From an uncultured Streptococcus sp. (lineage in GTDB: Bacteria > Bacillota > Bacilli > Lactobacillales > Streptococcaceae), in NCBI GenBank assembly GCA_905373305.1, contig CAJPSM010000021.1, positions 1 through 17,138 on the forward strand: DNA of 17,138 nucleotides. Reading direction: 5' to 3'. A program made the translations under genes and the position numbers. The notes under the pieces are model-generated. The model had not been told where the DNA came from. It saw nothing but the letters and a program-made list of their open reading frames with translations, and searched no databases. This document shows, one piece after another, positions 1 to 7,543 of the stretch (position 1 is its first letter; each line of letters begins with the position of its first letter).

Positions 1-1280
1 GTATTTTCTTTATCCGTTTTACTCATTCTTTTTTTAATGGTATAAGCAGAAACTTCCTCTAAAGAAATAAATTTTTCATAATCTTCTCTCCAGGTGCCGA
101 AGAATAATTCTCTCAAAGAATCCTCATAATTCAAAACAATAATTCGACTCATAGTTTCAGCTCCAGCAAGAGTCCAATACATTCCTCTTTTTTTCATTCT
201 ATAAGTGACCTTACGATGCTGACTCTCCATTATCCCGATTCCTGCATGACTGAATCCTCTCTGTTCGGCTGGTTTAGTGTATTGGAAATTTCTCAATATT
301 TTACTCTTGAACTTCTCAAATAACTCTTGTTCTTCTTCTGTCTCGATATAACTTTCGGTCGTATCTAGGACAGTTCTCATTAACTGCTTATCATGTTGCT
401 TAATCGCCTGGAAAGCTCTCTCTAATAGATCCTCAGAGTAAAATTTTAGATAATTCTTCAGCTCCTTATTTACATGGTACTCATCCCAGAAATGTTCGTG
501 GCGTTTAATTCGCAGAACCTTCGCAATCTCTTTGAAAACATAGGGTGTATATCCATGGCCTCCATCAGAGTTCGTAATCAATAAAGTCTGATTCGTAATT
601 TCGTAATTATTGAACAGATAATCGATCACCTGCTCCCTCACTAAGCGGTTGTCAAGGCCAATAAATTCTTTTTTGTCCTGGAGTTCAAATCGATTGCTGC
701 CAACTTTCTGGCTTCCTGTATGGACTACAAAATGGGATAAATCGTAATGTTTATTATCCTTCTGTGTGTCACGTGCTTTAACCATCACACCATCACCCTC
801 AATATATATAACCTGGGCTTTTCTTTTGCTAACTTCTTTACCCTCTTCGTAATAGCGATAGGCTTCTCTTTCCTCTAACAACTTCTCACAAATTTTTACA
901 GCTTTTACTACAATTGGCTTTGTGATAGAGATATGATAAGTCAATTGGATCACCTGAGTTACTTTATCATATGGCATTAAAGTAGATAATTTAGCCACCT
1001 GATACATAAATTCCCAGGAGAAGCGGACGTTCTTTTGAAGCCCTAACTTTTCATCTACTGGAACAACCCAATGATCTCCCTTTTTCCAACGTCTTCTTCT
1101 AAAAGTAAATTCACCAAATGTAAAAGCGACGGTTCGCTCCATTGAATGAATACAGGTATAGCCCTTTGCTTTCATGACTGGAATCATCTCCTCATCATAC
1201 TTAGAAACAAAGTTATAAAATTCTTTTGCATTTTGAAACAGCAATTGATTTTTTAGTTCTCTCTCATCAAAGAAAGCCAT
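1..1280 (-). CDS. UPF0236/ISLre2-family transposase, 3' end cut by window edge
   Basis: The frame stays open from the ATG at 1280 to the left edge (426 codons), so the C-terminus is missing. The protein resembles the UPF0236 / ISLre2-family transposases of streptococci and lactobacilli: an N-terminal region with the arginine-rich run FTFRRRRWKKGDHWVVP (about residues 58-74), then a catalytic part. Likely DDE residues are D163 (in YIEGDGVMVKARD), D239 (in LLITNSDGGHGYTP) and E352 (in IMESQHRKVTY). The family assignment is from recognition of these motifs; the acidic-triad assignment is inference. A GGGAGG ribosome binding site precedes the ATG. The gene follows the terminator of the repA_N operon, so the IS appears to have landed just beyond the end of that operon without breaking it. 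The IS ends cannot be fixed: one end is outside the window and the other must lie between about 1320 and 1390. Confidence 0.8.
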   Translation of the reverse strand, partial: MAFFDERELKNQLLFQNAKEFYNFVSKYDEEMIPVMKAKGYTCIHSMERTVAFTFGEFTFRRRRWKKGDHWVVPVDEKLGLQKNVRFSWEFMYQVAKLSTLMPYDKVTQVIQLTYHISITKPIVVKAVKICEKLLEEREAYRYYEEGKEVSKRKAQVIYIEGDGVMVKARDTQKDNKHYDLSHFVVHTGSQKVGSNRFELQDKKEFIGLDNRLVREQVIDYLFNNYEITNQTLLITNSDGGHGYTPYVFKEIAKVLRIKRHEHFWDEYHVNKELKNYLKFYSEDLLERAFQAIKQHDKQLMRTVLDTTESYIETEEEQELFEKFKSKILRNFQYTKPAEQRGFSHAGIGIMESQHRKVTYRMKKRGMYWTLAGAETMSRIIVLNYEDSLRELFFGTWREDYEKFISLEEVSAYTIKKRMSKTDKEN

Positions 1281-1293
1281 TCAGAATCCTCCC

Positions 1294-1320
1294 TTATTAA
1301 AATTACGCTTATTTTAATAA
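1294..1320. repeat. Inverted repeat in the transposase leader
   Basis: A perfect 10-bp inverted repeat, TTATTAAAAT at 1294-1303 and ATTTTAATAA at 1311-1320, separated by 7 bases. It sits 13 bases upstream of the transposase ATG. In the transcript it could form a weak AT-rich hairpin in front of the ribosome binding site, which IS elements often use to limit translation of read-through mRNA. It could equally be an operator for the transposase. The fold is only inferred. Confidence 0.4.
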
Positions 1321-1356
1321 ATTTTGACCTGAATGTTCAAATAATCCTTTGTTCTG

Positions 1357-1391
1357 ACAAAAAAAGAGCCTATCTTTTCAGATAAACTCTT
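1357..1391 (-). terminator. Rho-independent terminator of the parA-repA_N operon
   Basis: Read on the minus strand, the arms 1391-1380 and 1375-1364 form a 12-bp stem with two G-U pairs and a 4-base loop, followed by a run of seven T (1365-1359). The stem begins within the stop codon of the small membrane protein gene that ends at 1390, so it closes the par/rep operon and separates it from the transposase. Confidence 0.85.
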
Positions 1392-1716
1392 ATTTGTCAT
1401 ACCAGGGTTTCTCTTTCTTACTAAAATAGGATTTGCTCATTTCAATAGTAGCAATCCCCATAGGAATCAAAATAATACTCCATAAAACCGTCACAATTCC
1501 ATCTGCAATAAAGGAAAAACCACCTGTAAAGTGAAGTCCCAAATACAGTAATAATACAACTGGAAAGAAAGCTGGAGCGAATTTTAAAATGGCCAACCCT
1601 AAAACAATTATAAACACCATACTAAGACCAAACGTCTTATAAAATACATAGACTGCTATAGCTCCGATAAAAATAAAGAACAGCTGAACAAGTCTTTTAA
1701 TATCAATGAAAATCAT
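1390..1716 (-). CDS. Small hydrophobic membrane protein, last gene of the par/rep operon
   Basis: A 108-residue protein that is mostly hydrophobic. Likely membrane segments lie at about residues 8-28, 31-48, 49-65 and 72-92, and the C-terminus is basic (KSYFSKKEKPWYDK) and probably cytoplasmic. I do not recognise a family. The start is well supported: AGGAGG stands 8 bases before the ATG, and the preceding repA_N gene ends 20 bases upstream with two consecutive stop codons. A strong terminator overlaps the 3' end. Position in the maintenance operon suggests a role in stability, membrane association or exclusion, but nothing in the sequence shows which. Confidence 0.75.
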   Translation of the reverse strand: MIFIDIKRLVQLFFIFIGAIAVYVFYKTFGLSMVFIIVLGLAILKFAPAFFPVVLLLYLGLHFTGGFSFIADGIVTVLWSIILIPMGIATIEMSKSYFSKKEKPWYDK

Positions 1717-1736
1717 TGTAGATTCCTCCTACTTCA

Positions 1737-2117
1737 TCAGTAATAATTTAAAATCTCATCTGTTAGATAAATTCTATTGGGTAGATTAGATCCTTGGCGG
1801 ACTTCTTCAATTAAACCATGATTCTTTAGCTTCTTTTTCAAAGAAATTACTTTGCTTTCACCTGATTGAAGAGCCTCCATTAGCTCCTCTACACGGTAAC
1901 ATACAAAAGTATTTCCATTTTCATCATATCCTTTTAATTCAAAGTCAACCGCTCCTCTTAAACGATTTAATAAAAGCATATAGAGAAAGATTCCACTACT
2001 CTTCAAATCATTAAACTGTGGATTGTCTATTATTGGACGAGGAATCAAGAATTGTCCTGAATCTGTTGCTGCTGAAGAAAACTCTGGAATATCTGATAGA
2101 TCTGATAAGTATTTCAT
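1737..2117 (-). CDS. RepA_N-domain protein (replication-initiator N-terminal domain only)
   Basis: A 126-residue protein matching the N-terminal domain of RepA_N plasmid initiators. The recognisable order is FLIPRPIIDNPQF, then a helix ending LLNRLRG, then YDENGNTFVCYRVEELMEAL, a recognition-helix region SGESKVISLKKKLKNHGLIEEV, and RQGSNLPNRIYL. This is a winged-helix DNA-binding fold. RepA_N initiators are usually much longer; here the protein stops after the wing, so it may be a stand-alone DNA-binding regulator or a minimal initiator. The longest ORF begins at 2174, but that start lies inside the preceding gene and lacks a good site. The ATG at 2117 has AAAGGAA 7 bases upstream and follows the previous stop cleanly, so I use it. 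It lies third in the parA operon. Confidence 0.8.
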   Translation of the reverse strand: MKYLSDLSDIPEFSSAATDSGQFLIPRPIIDNPQFNDLKSSGIFLYMLLLNRLRGAVDFELKGYDENGNTFVCYRVEELMEALQSGESKVISLKKKLKNHGLIEEVRQGSNLPNRIYLTDEILNYY

Positions 2118-2143
2118 TACTATATTTCCTTTCTTATGGAACT

Positions 2144-2416
2144 CTATTTTTTCTTTCGCTCCATCTTTTCCCATTCTCTTATAATCAGATTCTCAAGATA
2201 AGATGAAGCTGATTTTTCACCGTGAAACTCTACTAAAGCATCTAACATATCATATCGAACATTATGATGCAGAGAGAAAGGGAAACGTTGCTTTTTATTG
2301 TAGCTTTCAGGAGACTTTCTAGCCTCCTGATTTTGTTTCCTAGACGAAGGAATCTTTTCTCTCTTTGGTGTACTTTGGAATGTTTGTTTTACTTGTGCGA
2401 ATCGATTCTCTGTCAT
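2144..2416 (-). CDS. Small ribbon-helix-helix-like partition/DNA-binding protein (ParB-like partner of ParA)
   Basis: A 90-residue basic protein. Residues 1-42 are polar and probably disordered (many K, R, Q, S). Residues about 43-85 look like a ribbon-helix-helix fold: a short strand (RFPFSLHHNV), a helix (RYDMLDALVEFHG) and a second helix (SASSYLENLIIREWEKM). Its start overlaps the parA stop as ATGA, so the two are translationally coupled, and GGAGAGG lies just upstream. A small RHH protein directly downstream of parA is the usual arrangement of type Ib partition cassettes (ParG, omega type), where the RHH protein binds the centromere and represses its own operon. Both palindromes flanking the parA promoter are candidate binding sites. 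The fold assignment is by pattern, without an alignment. Confidence 0.65.
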   Translation of the reverse strand: MTENRFAQVKQTFQSTPKREKIPSSRKQNQEARKSPESYNKKQRFPFSLHHNVRYDMLDALVEFHGEKSASSYLENLIIREWEKMERKKK

Positions 2417-3231
2417 GCTACCTCTCCTTCTAACACACTCAAAATATTTTCATATACGTAGTTTATATTATCATAAAACTTTTGATGTGTCTCTTTTTGG
2501 TTAGCTGTCATCTCTTCATGCTGCTCAAAGACACTCTGACTGATCACAAGACTCTTGGCCATGAGCTCTTTCTCCTGGATAGACCCCAGATAAGCCTGAT
2601 CTTCTTCAACAACTTCTAAAAATTGTTTACAGGTGTCTGTTACATTGTTTCCAACGTACTTAATCTTATTTCCAATAAGGTAAGGTTCTGCTTTAACATA
2701 GCTTTTCTTAGTAATGACTTCGATAGCTTCGCTCTTGATGAAGTCTACAAAATTTTTCAAAGATAGCCAGGCACGAAAACCATTAAGAGAGGCATCAGAA
2801 ACAGCTAAGACAATATCTGATACGGCTATAAAATTAGCCGTAACTAGGCTCTCGTCATTGTGCGTATCAATTAGAATGACATCAAATTGTGCTTCTAACT
2901 CCTCGTAATGTTCGCTAAACCACATAAACAACTGGAGATATTTGTTGTTTCGACTAGCCAGATCTAACTGCTCATCTGTCAAACGCTCATCACCACAAAT
3001 CAAACTAAGGTTTTCTGATATTGGTACAATTTCATACTCTCCAGTCGTAAATATATCATAGACGGTTTTCTCACATTTTACATCAAATGTTCTTGTCAAA
3101 TTGCATTCCCAGGCTCCATCAATGAGTAGTGTTCTAAGCCCCTTAACACGTGCCAACCAATCCCCTTCATTAAAGGTATCTGTAGTCTTACCACCGCCAC
3201 CTTTACCTAAGTTTGTTGTCTGAATCTTCAT
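2413..3231 (-). CDS. parA: ParA/Soj-like ATPase with altered Walker A' motif
   Basis: A 272-residue deviant-Walker P-loop ATPase that would position or segregate the element's DNA. The Walker A motif KGGGGKTT is intact (residues 10-17), with both the signature lysine K10 and K15. The Walker B-like strand is FDVILIDTHND (116-126), followed by the family pattern of SDIVLAVSD (138-146). The Walker A' segment reads LLIDGAWECNLT (35-46) where the family has LLIDxDPQxNxT, so the second aspartate is alanine (A40) and the proline and glutamine are tryptophan and glutamate. In Soj and MinD the equivalent aspartate is needed for ATP hydrolysis. AAGGAGG stands 5 bases before the ATG. A consensus promoter at 3285-3313 lies upstream, flanked by two palindromic sites. 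It heads a four-gene operon with the RHH protein, the RepA_N protein and a membrane protein. Confidence 0.85.
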   Translation of the reverse strand: MKIQTTNLGKGGGGKTTDTFNEGDWLARVKGLRTLLIDGAWECNLTRTFDVKCEKTVYDIFTTGEYEIVPISENLSLICGDERLTDEQLDLASRNNKYLQLFMWFSEHYEELEAQFDVILIDTHNDESLVTANFIAVSDIVLAVSDASLNGFRAWLSLKNFVDFIKSEAIEVITKKSYVKAEPYLIGNKIKYVGNNVTDTCKQFLEVVEEDQAYLGSIQEKELMAKSLVISQSVFEQHEEMTANQKETHQKFYDNINYVYENILSVLEGEVA

Positions 3232-3250
3232 GATTCCCTCCTTGGATAAT

Positions 3251-3280
3251 TGTATATTTTGTTATATAACTTTTTATATA
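3251..3280. promoter_or_regulatory. Palindromic site B at the parA transcription start (candidate operator/centromere)
   Basis: The core GTTATATAAC at 3261-3270 is followed by TTTTTATATA and preceded by TGTATATTTT, so the right arm matches the other copies and the left arm has diverged. The core centre falls about 12 bases downstream of the predicted parA transcription start (about 3278), where a bound protein would block initiation or clearance. It is one of five related sites in the window. Confidence 0.6.
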
Positions 3281-3284
3281 CTTA

Positions 3285-3313
3285 ATTATACCTAAAACAA
3301 CTTTTCTTGTCAA
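3285..3313 (-). promoter_or_regulatory. Consensus sigma-A promoter of the parA operon
   Basis: On the minus strand TTGACA (3313-3308), a 17-base spacer and TATAAT (3290-3285) give a perfect match to the vegetative promoter consensus. The predicted start is near 3278, giving a leader of about 47 bases to the parA ATG. A fully consensus promoter would be very strong, which fits with repression by a protein bound at the palindromes on each side. Confidence 0.9.
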
Positions 3314-3320
3314 TATAAAA

Positions 3321-3348
3321 GCACAAAAAGTTATATAACTTTTTGTGC
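3321..3348. promoter_or_regulatory. Palindromic site A, perfect 28-bp palindrome upstream of the parA promoter
   Basis: A perfect palindrome with 14-bp half GCACAAAAAGTTAT, centred between 3334 and 3335. It begins 7 bases upstream of the -35 of the parA promoter and ends 6 bases after the stop codon of the preceding gene (3355). It is the most symmetric of five related sites. A candidate operator and/or partition site. On the minus strand it is followed by TTTTATATT, so it may also act as a weak terminator for the preceding operon. Confidence 0.7.
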
Positions 3349-3354
3349 AACTTG

Positions 3355-3945
3355 TTAGCCGTATGTACCACCTATATTTCCACCAACATAGGCTTTTAGC
3401 TGGATTTGTTGAACCGTAGTATTGAAATTTCCAACGAAGTAGCTGTTCTCTTCTCCGTTTTTAGTTAGAACAATCAAAAATTGAATAACATCATCTGATT
3501 CAGTTGGCATCACTTCCAATTGTTTAGGTTGAAAATCATACTGATTCGTCAGAAGAGCCATCGCAAAAGTTTGAACCATCGCATTCTGTGTCATAGATAA
3601 ATGATTTTCGATTGTTCCCTTGACATTTGGCAGAAAATTCGTCTTTTTTATATCTGCTACTGCTTCTTCAAAGGCTTTTAACACTTCTTTTTTGTCTTCT
3701 GGGCTTGCCTCTGCATAGGGGCGTTCTAGTTTTAGCTTAGCTGTCCGATAATGCTTCTCGTCTGCTGTTTCCTCTTTGGAAGACGGCTCGTTTTGTGCGG
3801 TTCCTGAAGAACTCACCTGGGCAGCTTCTTCTATTTTAGTTTGTTGAGACGGCCTGAAACTCGATACAATCCCTATCCCTGCCAAAACCAATAGAATACC
3901 TACTACAATCGATGCAACCATATTCTCCTTTATCCAATCAATCAT
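3355..3945 (-). CDS. Membrane-anchored extracytoplasmic protein of the transfer operon, unknown family
   Basis: A 196-residue protein with an N-terminal membrane anchor (about residues 10-29, MVASIVVGILLVLAGIGIVS), a Ser/Thr/Glu-rich linker (31-65), and a C-terminal globular domain (about 66-196) with helices followed by strand-rich sequence ending YVGGNIGGTYG. The topology (one N-terminal anchor, outside domain) and the position at the end of the VirB4/hydrolase operon resemble VirB8/TcpC-type channel components, but the protein is short and I see no diagnostic motif, so that role is only a suggestion. The ATG at 3945 has AAAGGAG 8 bases upstream and lies 14 bases after the hydrolase stop. 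It is the last gene of the operon that starts near 8526. Confidence 0.75.
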   Translation of the reverse strand: MIDWIKENMVASIVVGILLVLAGIGIVSSFRPSQQTKIEEAAQVSSSGTAQNEPSSKEETADEKHYRTAKLKLERPYAEASPEDKKEVLKAFEEAVADIKKTNFLPNVKGTIENHLSMTQNAMVQTFAMALLTNQYDFQPKQLEVMPTESDDVIQFLIVLTKNGEENSYFVGNFNTTVQQIQLKAYVGGNIGGTYG

Positions 3946-3959
3946 CTTATATACTCCTT

Positions 3960-5300
3960 TTAATTTGAACTTAATTTAGCTTCTCTGTCATCTGGATAAG
4001 CAAAAGAGATTACCTGTTCTTGTTGTTGTGATTTAGTCCAAATACGATAATTCCATGTATATGGAGTTTTGAACTGATCCCAACCACTCAGAGGTGTATT
4101 TTGTTCTACAAATAAGATAGAGCCATTCTCGAAAACATGACATACAATTCCAGTATGACCATATCCTCCGCCTCCTACCTGTGAAGAGAAAATAGCGCCT
4201 CTTTTAGGTGTAGTCTTAACCGAATTTCCAAATATTGCAGCCCATGCCGCCGCTTGATCTTTCCCATCTCCCTGTACTGAGCCAGAATGACCCCATAAGT
4301 GATTTCCCATGCTAATTGTAAGATTCACACATTGTCCAGCATACTCGTCACTTCCAGGATTATACCATCCTGTAGACTTGGCATAATCCATGCCTAAGCT
4401 CTTAGGATCAATAATGAATGGTTTCAAACTATCTGGTAAGTCTTCTGGTTTATACCCCCACGCAGTCGCATCTGAAGGGACAGTTCCCGTTCCATCGGTA
4501 CTGCTGCCTGATTCTCCACATCCACTGTTTTCAGCTGAAGAAGACACCGCACTATCTGAAGAACCGACATCTTGTGTACTGGATCCTTCATAAGGTTTCT
4601 CACCATGAGCAGCAATAGCTTCCTTATCAAGCCACTGATACTTCGTACCTAGTTTCTGGTACATATCAGTTAGCTTGCTCTTATAAGTGCCATCTGTGGC
4701 CCATCCACCATCTGCTATAGCAGATAGGCTAGCAATACCATTTGTATTGTTTATAGCCCCTTTATAAAGTGTCTGGTGAGCCATAAACTCAGATTTCCCT
4801 ACGATTCCTGCATCGTAGCTAGAGAACCAAGTATAAGTTCCTCCTGTGCCGTCTCCGACATTCGCTCCAGGCTTTGTCCCACTTAAATCAACACTATCTT
4901 CACCATACGTCGCAAGAGTAACTGGAAAATTACTTTTACTAGAGGTTTTAACACCTCCCATATTGTGAGCTTTCCAGAAGGAAGTACCATTAGGATTCGT
5001 AAAATTGAAGCCATTCTCTATCATTGTTTGAGTGATAGAAGCTGAAGGTAGGAAACCTCCTGCCTTCCAAGACAGGATATAGGCTTCCTTGTGCTTTTTT
5101 ACAAATTCATCGATGGAACCATCAGCTGAAGAAACTGTGGAGTCGCCAGTTGAAGATGTTGTTTCTACAGCACCACAATCATTTCTTCCATTATTAGTTA
5201 CAGCTCCCATTATCCCAACTAACATGGTTATCCCAACATTGATAATTAATAGGAGAGCCACAAAAGGAATGAGGATCTTCAGTTTAAATATTTTTTTCAT
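3960..5300 (-). CDS. Two-domain cell-wall hydrolase: glucosaminidase-like plus CHAP (VirB1 role)
   Basis: A 446-residue exported peptidoglycan hydrolase that would open the wall for the transfer channel. Residues 1-7 are basic and 8-34 form a signal anchor. Residues about 60-225 resemble the LytG/glucosaminidase family: SITQTMIENGF carries the likely catalytic glutamate E95, followed by FWKAHNMGGVK, the counterpart of the family's nNlfGiK. A Ser/Gly-rich linker covers 236-275. Residues about 305-430 are a CHAP amidase/endopeptidase with the cysteine in AGQCVN (C324), the histidine in GHTGIVCHV (H382) and ILFVEQN (E399, N401). All expected catalytic residues are present. Bifunctional lysozyme-like plus peptidase hydrolases are standard in Gram-positive conjugation (Tn916, ICEBs1 CwlT, pCF10 PrgK). 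GCGAGG stands 5 bases before the ATG. Confidence 0.88.
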   Translation of the reverse strand: MKKIFKLKILIPFVALLLIINVGITMLVGIMGAVTNNGRNDCGAVETTSSTGDSTVSSADGSIDEFVKKHKEAYILSWKAGGFLPSASITQTMIENGFNFTNPNGTSFWKAHNMGGVKTSSKSNFPVTLATYGEDSVDLSGTKPGANVGDGTGGTYTWFSSYDAGIVGKSEFMAHQTLYKGAINNTNGIASLSAIADGGWATDGTYKSKLTDMYQKLGTKYQWLDKEAIAAHGEKPYEGSSTQDVGSSDSAVSSSAENSGCGESGSSTDGTGTVPSDATAWGYKPEDLPDSLKPFIIDPKSLGMDYAKSTGWYNPGSDEYAGQCVNLTISMGNHLWGHSGSVQGDGKDQAAAWAAIFGNSVKTTPKRGAIFSSQVGGGGYGHTGIVCHVFENGSILFVEQNTPLSGWDQFKTPYTWNYRIWTKSQQQEQVISFAYPDDREAKLSSN

Positions 5301-5315
5301 GGATACCTCGCTTAT

Positions 5316-5567
5316 TTACCACAATCCTAATATTGTTCGCAAAATTCCATAAAAAACTAAAAATACAATAAATCCTATTCCAATCTTCTTGAGACCGTTC
5401 AAAAACTCCTTATCTCGTTCTTTTTGTGCTTCCAGTCGTTTTGGATCAGATTCTCCCTCTGAAGCGAAATAATCTCTTTCTTGTTGCATGCGATATTTAC
5501 GAATCAATACGTATTGATCAAATCTCTGCTTAGTTCTGGCAATCATTCCTAGTTTATTTTTGGCCAT
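5316..5567 (-). CDS. Small single-pass membrane protein between virB4-like and hydrolase genes
   Basis: An 83-residue protein with a highly charged N-terminal region (about 1-58, rich in K, R, E, D and predicted helical, possibly coiled coil around 45-58) and one membrane segment near the C-terminus (about 62-80, IGIGFIVFLVFYGILRTIL). I do not recognise a family. The start has AAAGGAAGG about 9 bases upstream and the gene lies 19 bases after the virB4-like stop and 15 bases before the hydrolase ATG, so it is part of the same operon. A tail-anchored charged helix next to the channel ATPase would suit a small accessory or scaffold subunit, but that is inference. Confidence 0.75.
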   Translation of the reverse strand: MAKNKLGMIARTKQRFDQYVLIRKYRMQQERDYFASEGESDPKRLEAQKERDKEFLNGLKKIGIGFIVFLVFYGILRTILGLW

Positions 5568-5586
5568 TCTGGTTTACCTTCCTTTC

Positions 5587-7533
5587 TTACTCAATACCGC
5601 CATAGCGCTCAACTTCAGGGGCTAACAGCTGTTGGTTAAAGACCAGATTTCCTACCCCTGCAATATTCATGAATAACTGTCCTTTCTTCAGACGAGGCAA
5701 AGTCTCTAGTTCAGACTGGTTCATTGATCCAGATAAGGCGTTAGCTAGTAGAGGAACACTGGTTTCGTCCGTCTGAGCAAAAACTCTATATTGCATCAGA
5801 CCAAAAATCCTCTGGACTGCCGTTACGTACGGATCCTTATGAGTGCCAATCCCCGTCTCAAACAGAATCCCTCGCAGTGAATTAACAGACAATACAACAC
5901 CAGCAAAGTTTTCGCCCATTGTATCAATCATATCAGCCAGAAGGTTGACACTACTTTCATGCTTAGGGTCAATGAGTGTCTGTGCCCCACTAATATTGAC
6001 AATATAGTGCTGCATATCCATCTCCGTTAAGTCAGGACGTCTCTTCAGTAATTGCTTACAGCGTTTTCCGTTATTGACAATATCAGCCGAGACAAGTGAA
6101 AGAACAGAGAATATTTGAACATTTAACAAATGAGGGGCGTTCTTCAAACCTGAGAAGTCAAATGTCACAACTTGCTCTGAAGAAATATCTTGAAATTTGG
6201 TTGTCCCCTCGAAAATTTCTGCGTTTGTTGTCAATAGTTCGTTAAACGTGTTGTAAATACGCTTAACAGCCTTGTGTTCGGCTTTATCCGTACTAGTTTG
6301 TTCCAGTCGACGTTTGTAGGCATCAACAAACAAAATAAAATCAGACAGAATAGGATACTCTTCCTTCACAATATCCGTCGCTTTCAGTTTTTCTGGATTC
6401 AATGAAGGATTTCGAGCCCACATATTTCCCTCAATATAAAACTCATTCAGGAGAGTTCCAAATGTGATTAAATCGTCTCCTGTCACTTCATTATTCAGGA
6501 GTTTATAGATACTCTTCAGTTTCTCGATATGAAGGTTGTAGGATTTCTTCTTATCGATTTCAGTTCCTGCTTCATTGGTCACTGTTGGAAATACCTGGAA
6601 GATATTGATACGGTTAGCCTCACCTGATAAATCAAGAATCAATCCATGTTGTTTTCGTGTCTGATCAAGAAACTGGCCAGTAGCATCAAAGTTACGAATA
6701 TAATGCCCCTTCGCATAGAGACCGTCTGTGTGTTTCATAAGAAAAGATCGTTGTCCCATCTTTGGATTTCCAGATAGGATCATAAAGGATCGTGTTCTTT
6801 TCTCGTCACGTTCTAGAAAATTGAAATTTACCGCTCCGTTCGTTGGAGTCCATCCAAGATAGAAGCCTTTCTCATCTTCTAGCTTCGTATGATTAAAGAA
6901 ATATCCACCAGCTATTGAGTGAGCTGGAGTCGGTATCCCTCTTCGATGATTGGGCAAATCAATCTGATATTCGGCTGGAATAAATGGAGCATGGTATTCA
7001 AAATCTAATTCTCCAGACAGAATAGTGGATTTGAATTTCGACGTTTTGTCTTTGACTTCTTCAACCTTCTTGAATAACTCTTCTTTGATTGATGCAAACA
7101 CAAAGACACGAATATACATCCCATACATAGCTATATTCCGCTTATCAATTTCACGGCTTAGTTTATTCAGATTGTCAATTTCATCTAGTTCTTTCCGATT
7201 ATTGGTTAGTTTGCTATTGTTTGTAATCCGTGTTGACTTCTCTTCAATAGAGTCCTCAATCTCTTTTTGAAGCTGTCTATTATCCTCCTTGTACAGTGAC
7301 AGGAAGGAACGTGTTCCAGGAAGCAACAACAATTCAGAAAGCCAAAAACGATCCATTCCTTCAGTTGGATACTCATAATAGTGTAAGACCGTATGGCATC
7401 CATCTCCACTTATCCAGAAACGATCATCCTTTTTAAAATCAATATTTCCTTGCGGTTGAATCTGGCTAAGGAAAGCAAGGTCATATCCTTCATTCTTTAA
7501 TTGTCTTTGTCTACGTTTTGATAAATCAGGCAT
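5587..7533 (-). CDS. VirB4-like channel ATPase homologue with degenerate Walker motifs
   Basis: A 648-residue protein corresponding to the middle and C-terminal parts of VirB4/TraE-type ATPases. The segment SFMILSGNPKMGQRSFLMK (about 249-267) sits where the Walker A should be, but GxxxxGK[ST] reads GNPKMGQR, so the lysine is glutamine (Q261). The next landmark, GLILDLSGEANRINIFQVF (about 297-315), matches the family's ldlsGe..riNpF strand. The Walker B region reads HYIVNISGAQTLID (about 509-522) with no Asp-Glu pair. The fold thus seems conserved without the nucleotide-binding chemistry. The longest ORF starts at 7557, but the ATG at 7533 has TAGGAGA 6 bases upstream, and that site overlaps the stop of the preceding gene. 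The usual N-terminal domain of VirB4 is probably supplied by the preceding gene. Confidence 0.8.
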   Translation of the reverse strand: MPDLSKRRQRQLKNEGYDLAFLSQIQPQGNIDFKKDDRFWISGDGCHTVLHYYEYPTEGMDRFWLSELLLLPGTRSFLSLYKEDNRQLQKEIEDSIEEKSTRITNNSKLTNNRKELDEIDNLNKLSREIDKRNIAMYGMYIRVFVFASIKEELFKKVEEVKDKTSKFKSTILSGELDFEYHAPFIPAEYQIDLPNHRRGIPTPAHSIAGGYFFNHTKLEDEKGFYLGWTPTNGAVNFNFLERDEKRTRSFMILSGNPKMGQRSFLMKHTDGLYAKGHYIRNFDATGQFLDQTRKQHGLILDLSGEANRINIFQVFPTVTNEAGTEIDKKKSYNLHIEKLKSIYKLLNNEVTGDDLITFGTLLNEFYIEGNMWARNPSLNPEKLKATDIVKEEYPILSDFILFVDAYKRRLEQTSTDKAEHKAVKRIYNTFNELLTTNAEIFEGTTKFQDISSEQVVTFDFSGLKNAPHLLNVQIFSVLSLVSADIVNNGKRCKQLLKRRPDLTEMDMQHYIVNISGAQTLIDPKHESSVNLLADMIDTMGENFAGVVLSVNSLRGILFETGIGTHKDPYVTAVQRIFGLMQYRVFAQTDETSVPLLANALSGSMNQSELETLPRLKKGQLFMNIAGVGNLVFNQQLLAPEVERYGGIE

Positions 7534-7543
7534 GCTATCTCTC

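Noticed and set aside
1281..1389. Precise IS end and target duplication
   Set aside because: The other end of the element is outside the window, so terminal inverted repeats and direct repeats cannot be compared.
3321..3348. Palindrome A as simply the terminator of the channel operon
   Set aside because: A terminator is possible, but the perfect symmetry without a loop, the AT-rich stem and the matching copies at other promoters favour a protein-binding site.
4390..4630. Overlapping ORFs on both strands within the CHAP hydrolase gene
   Set aside because: Alternative frames of the Ser/Gly-rich linker coding sequence; no domain and no ribosome binding site noticed.
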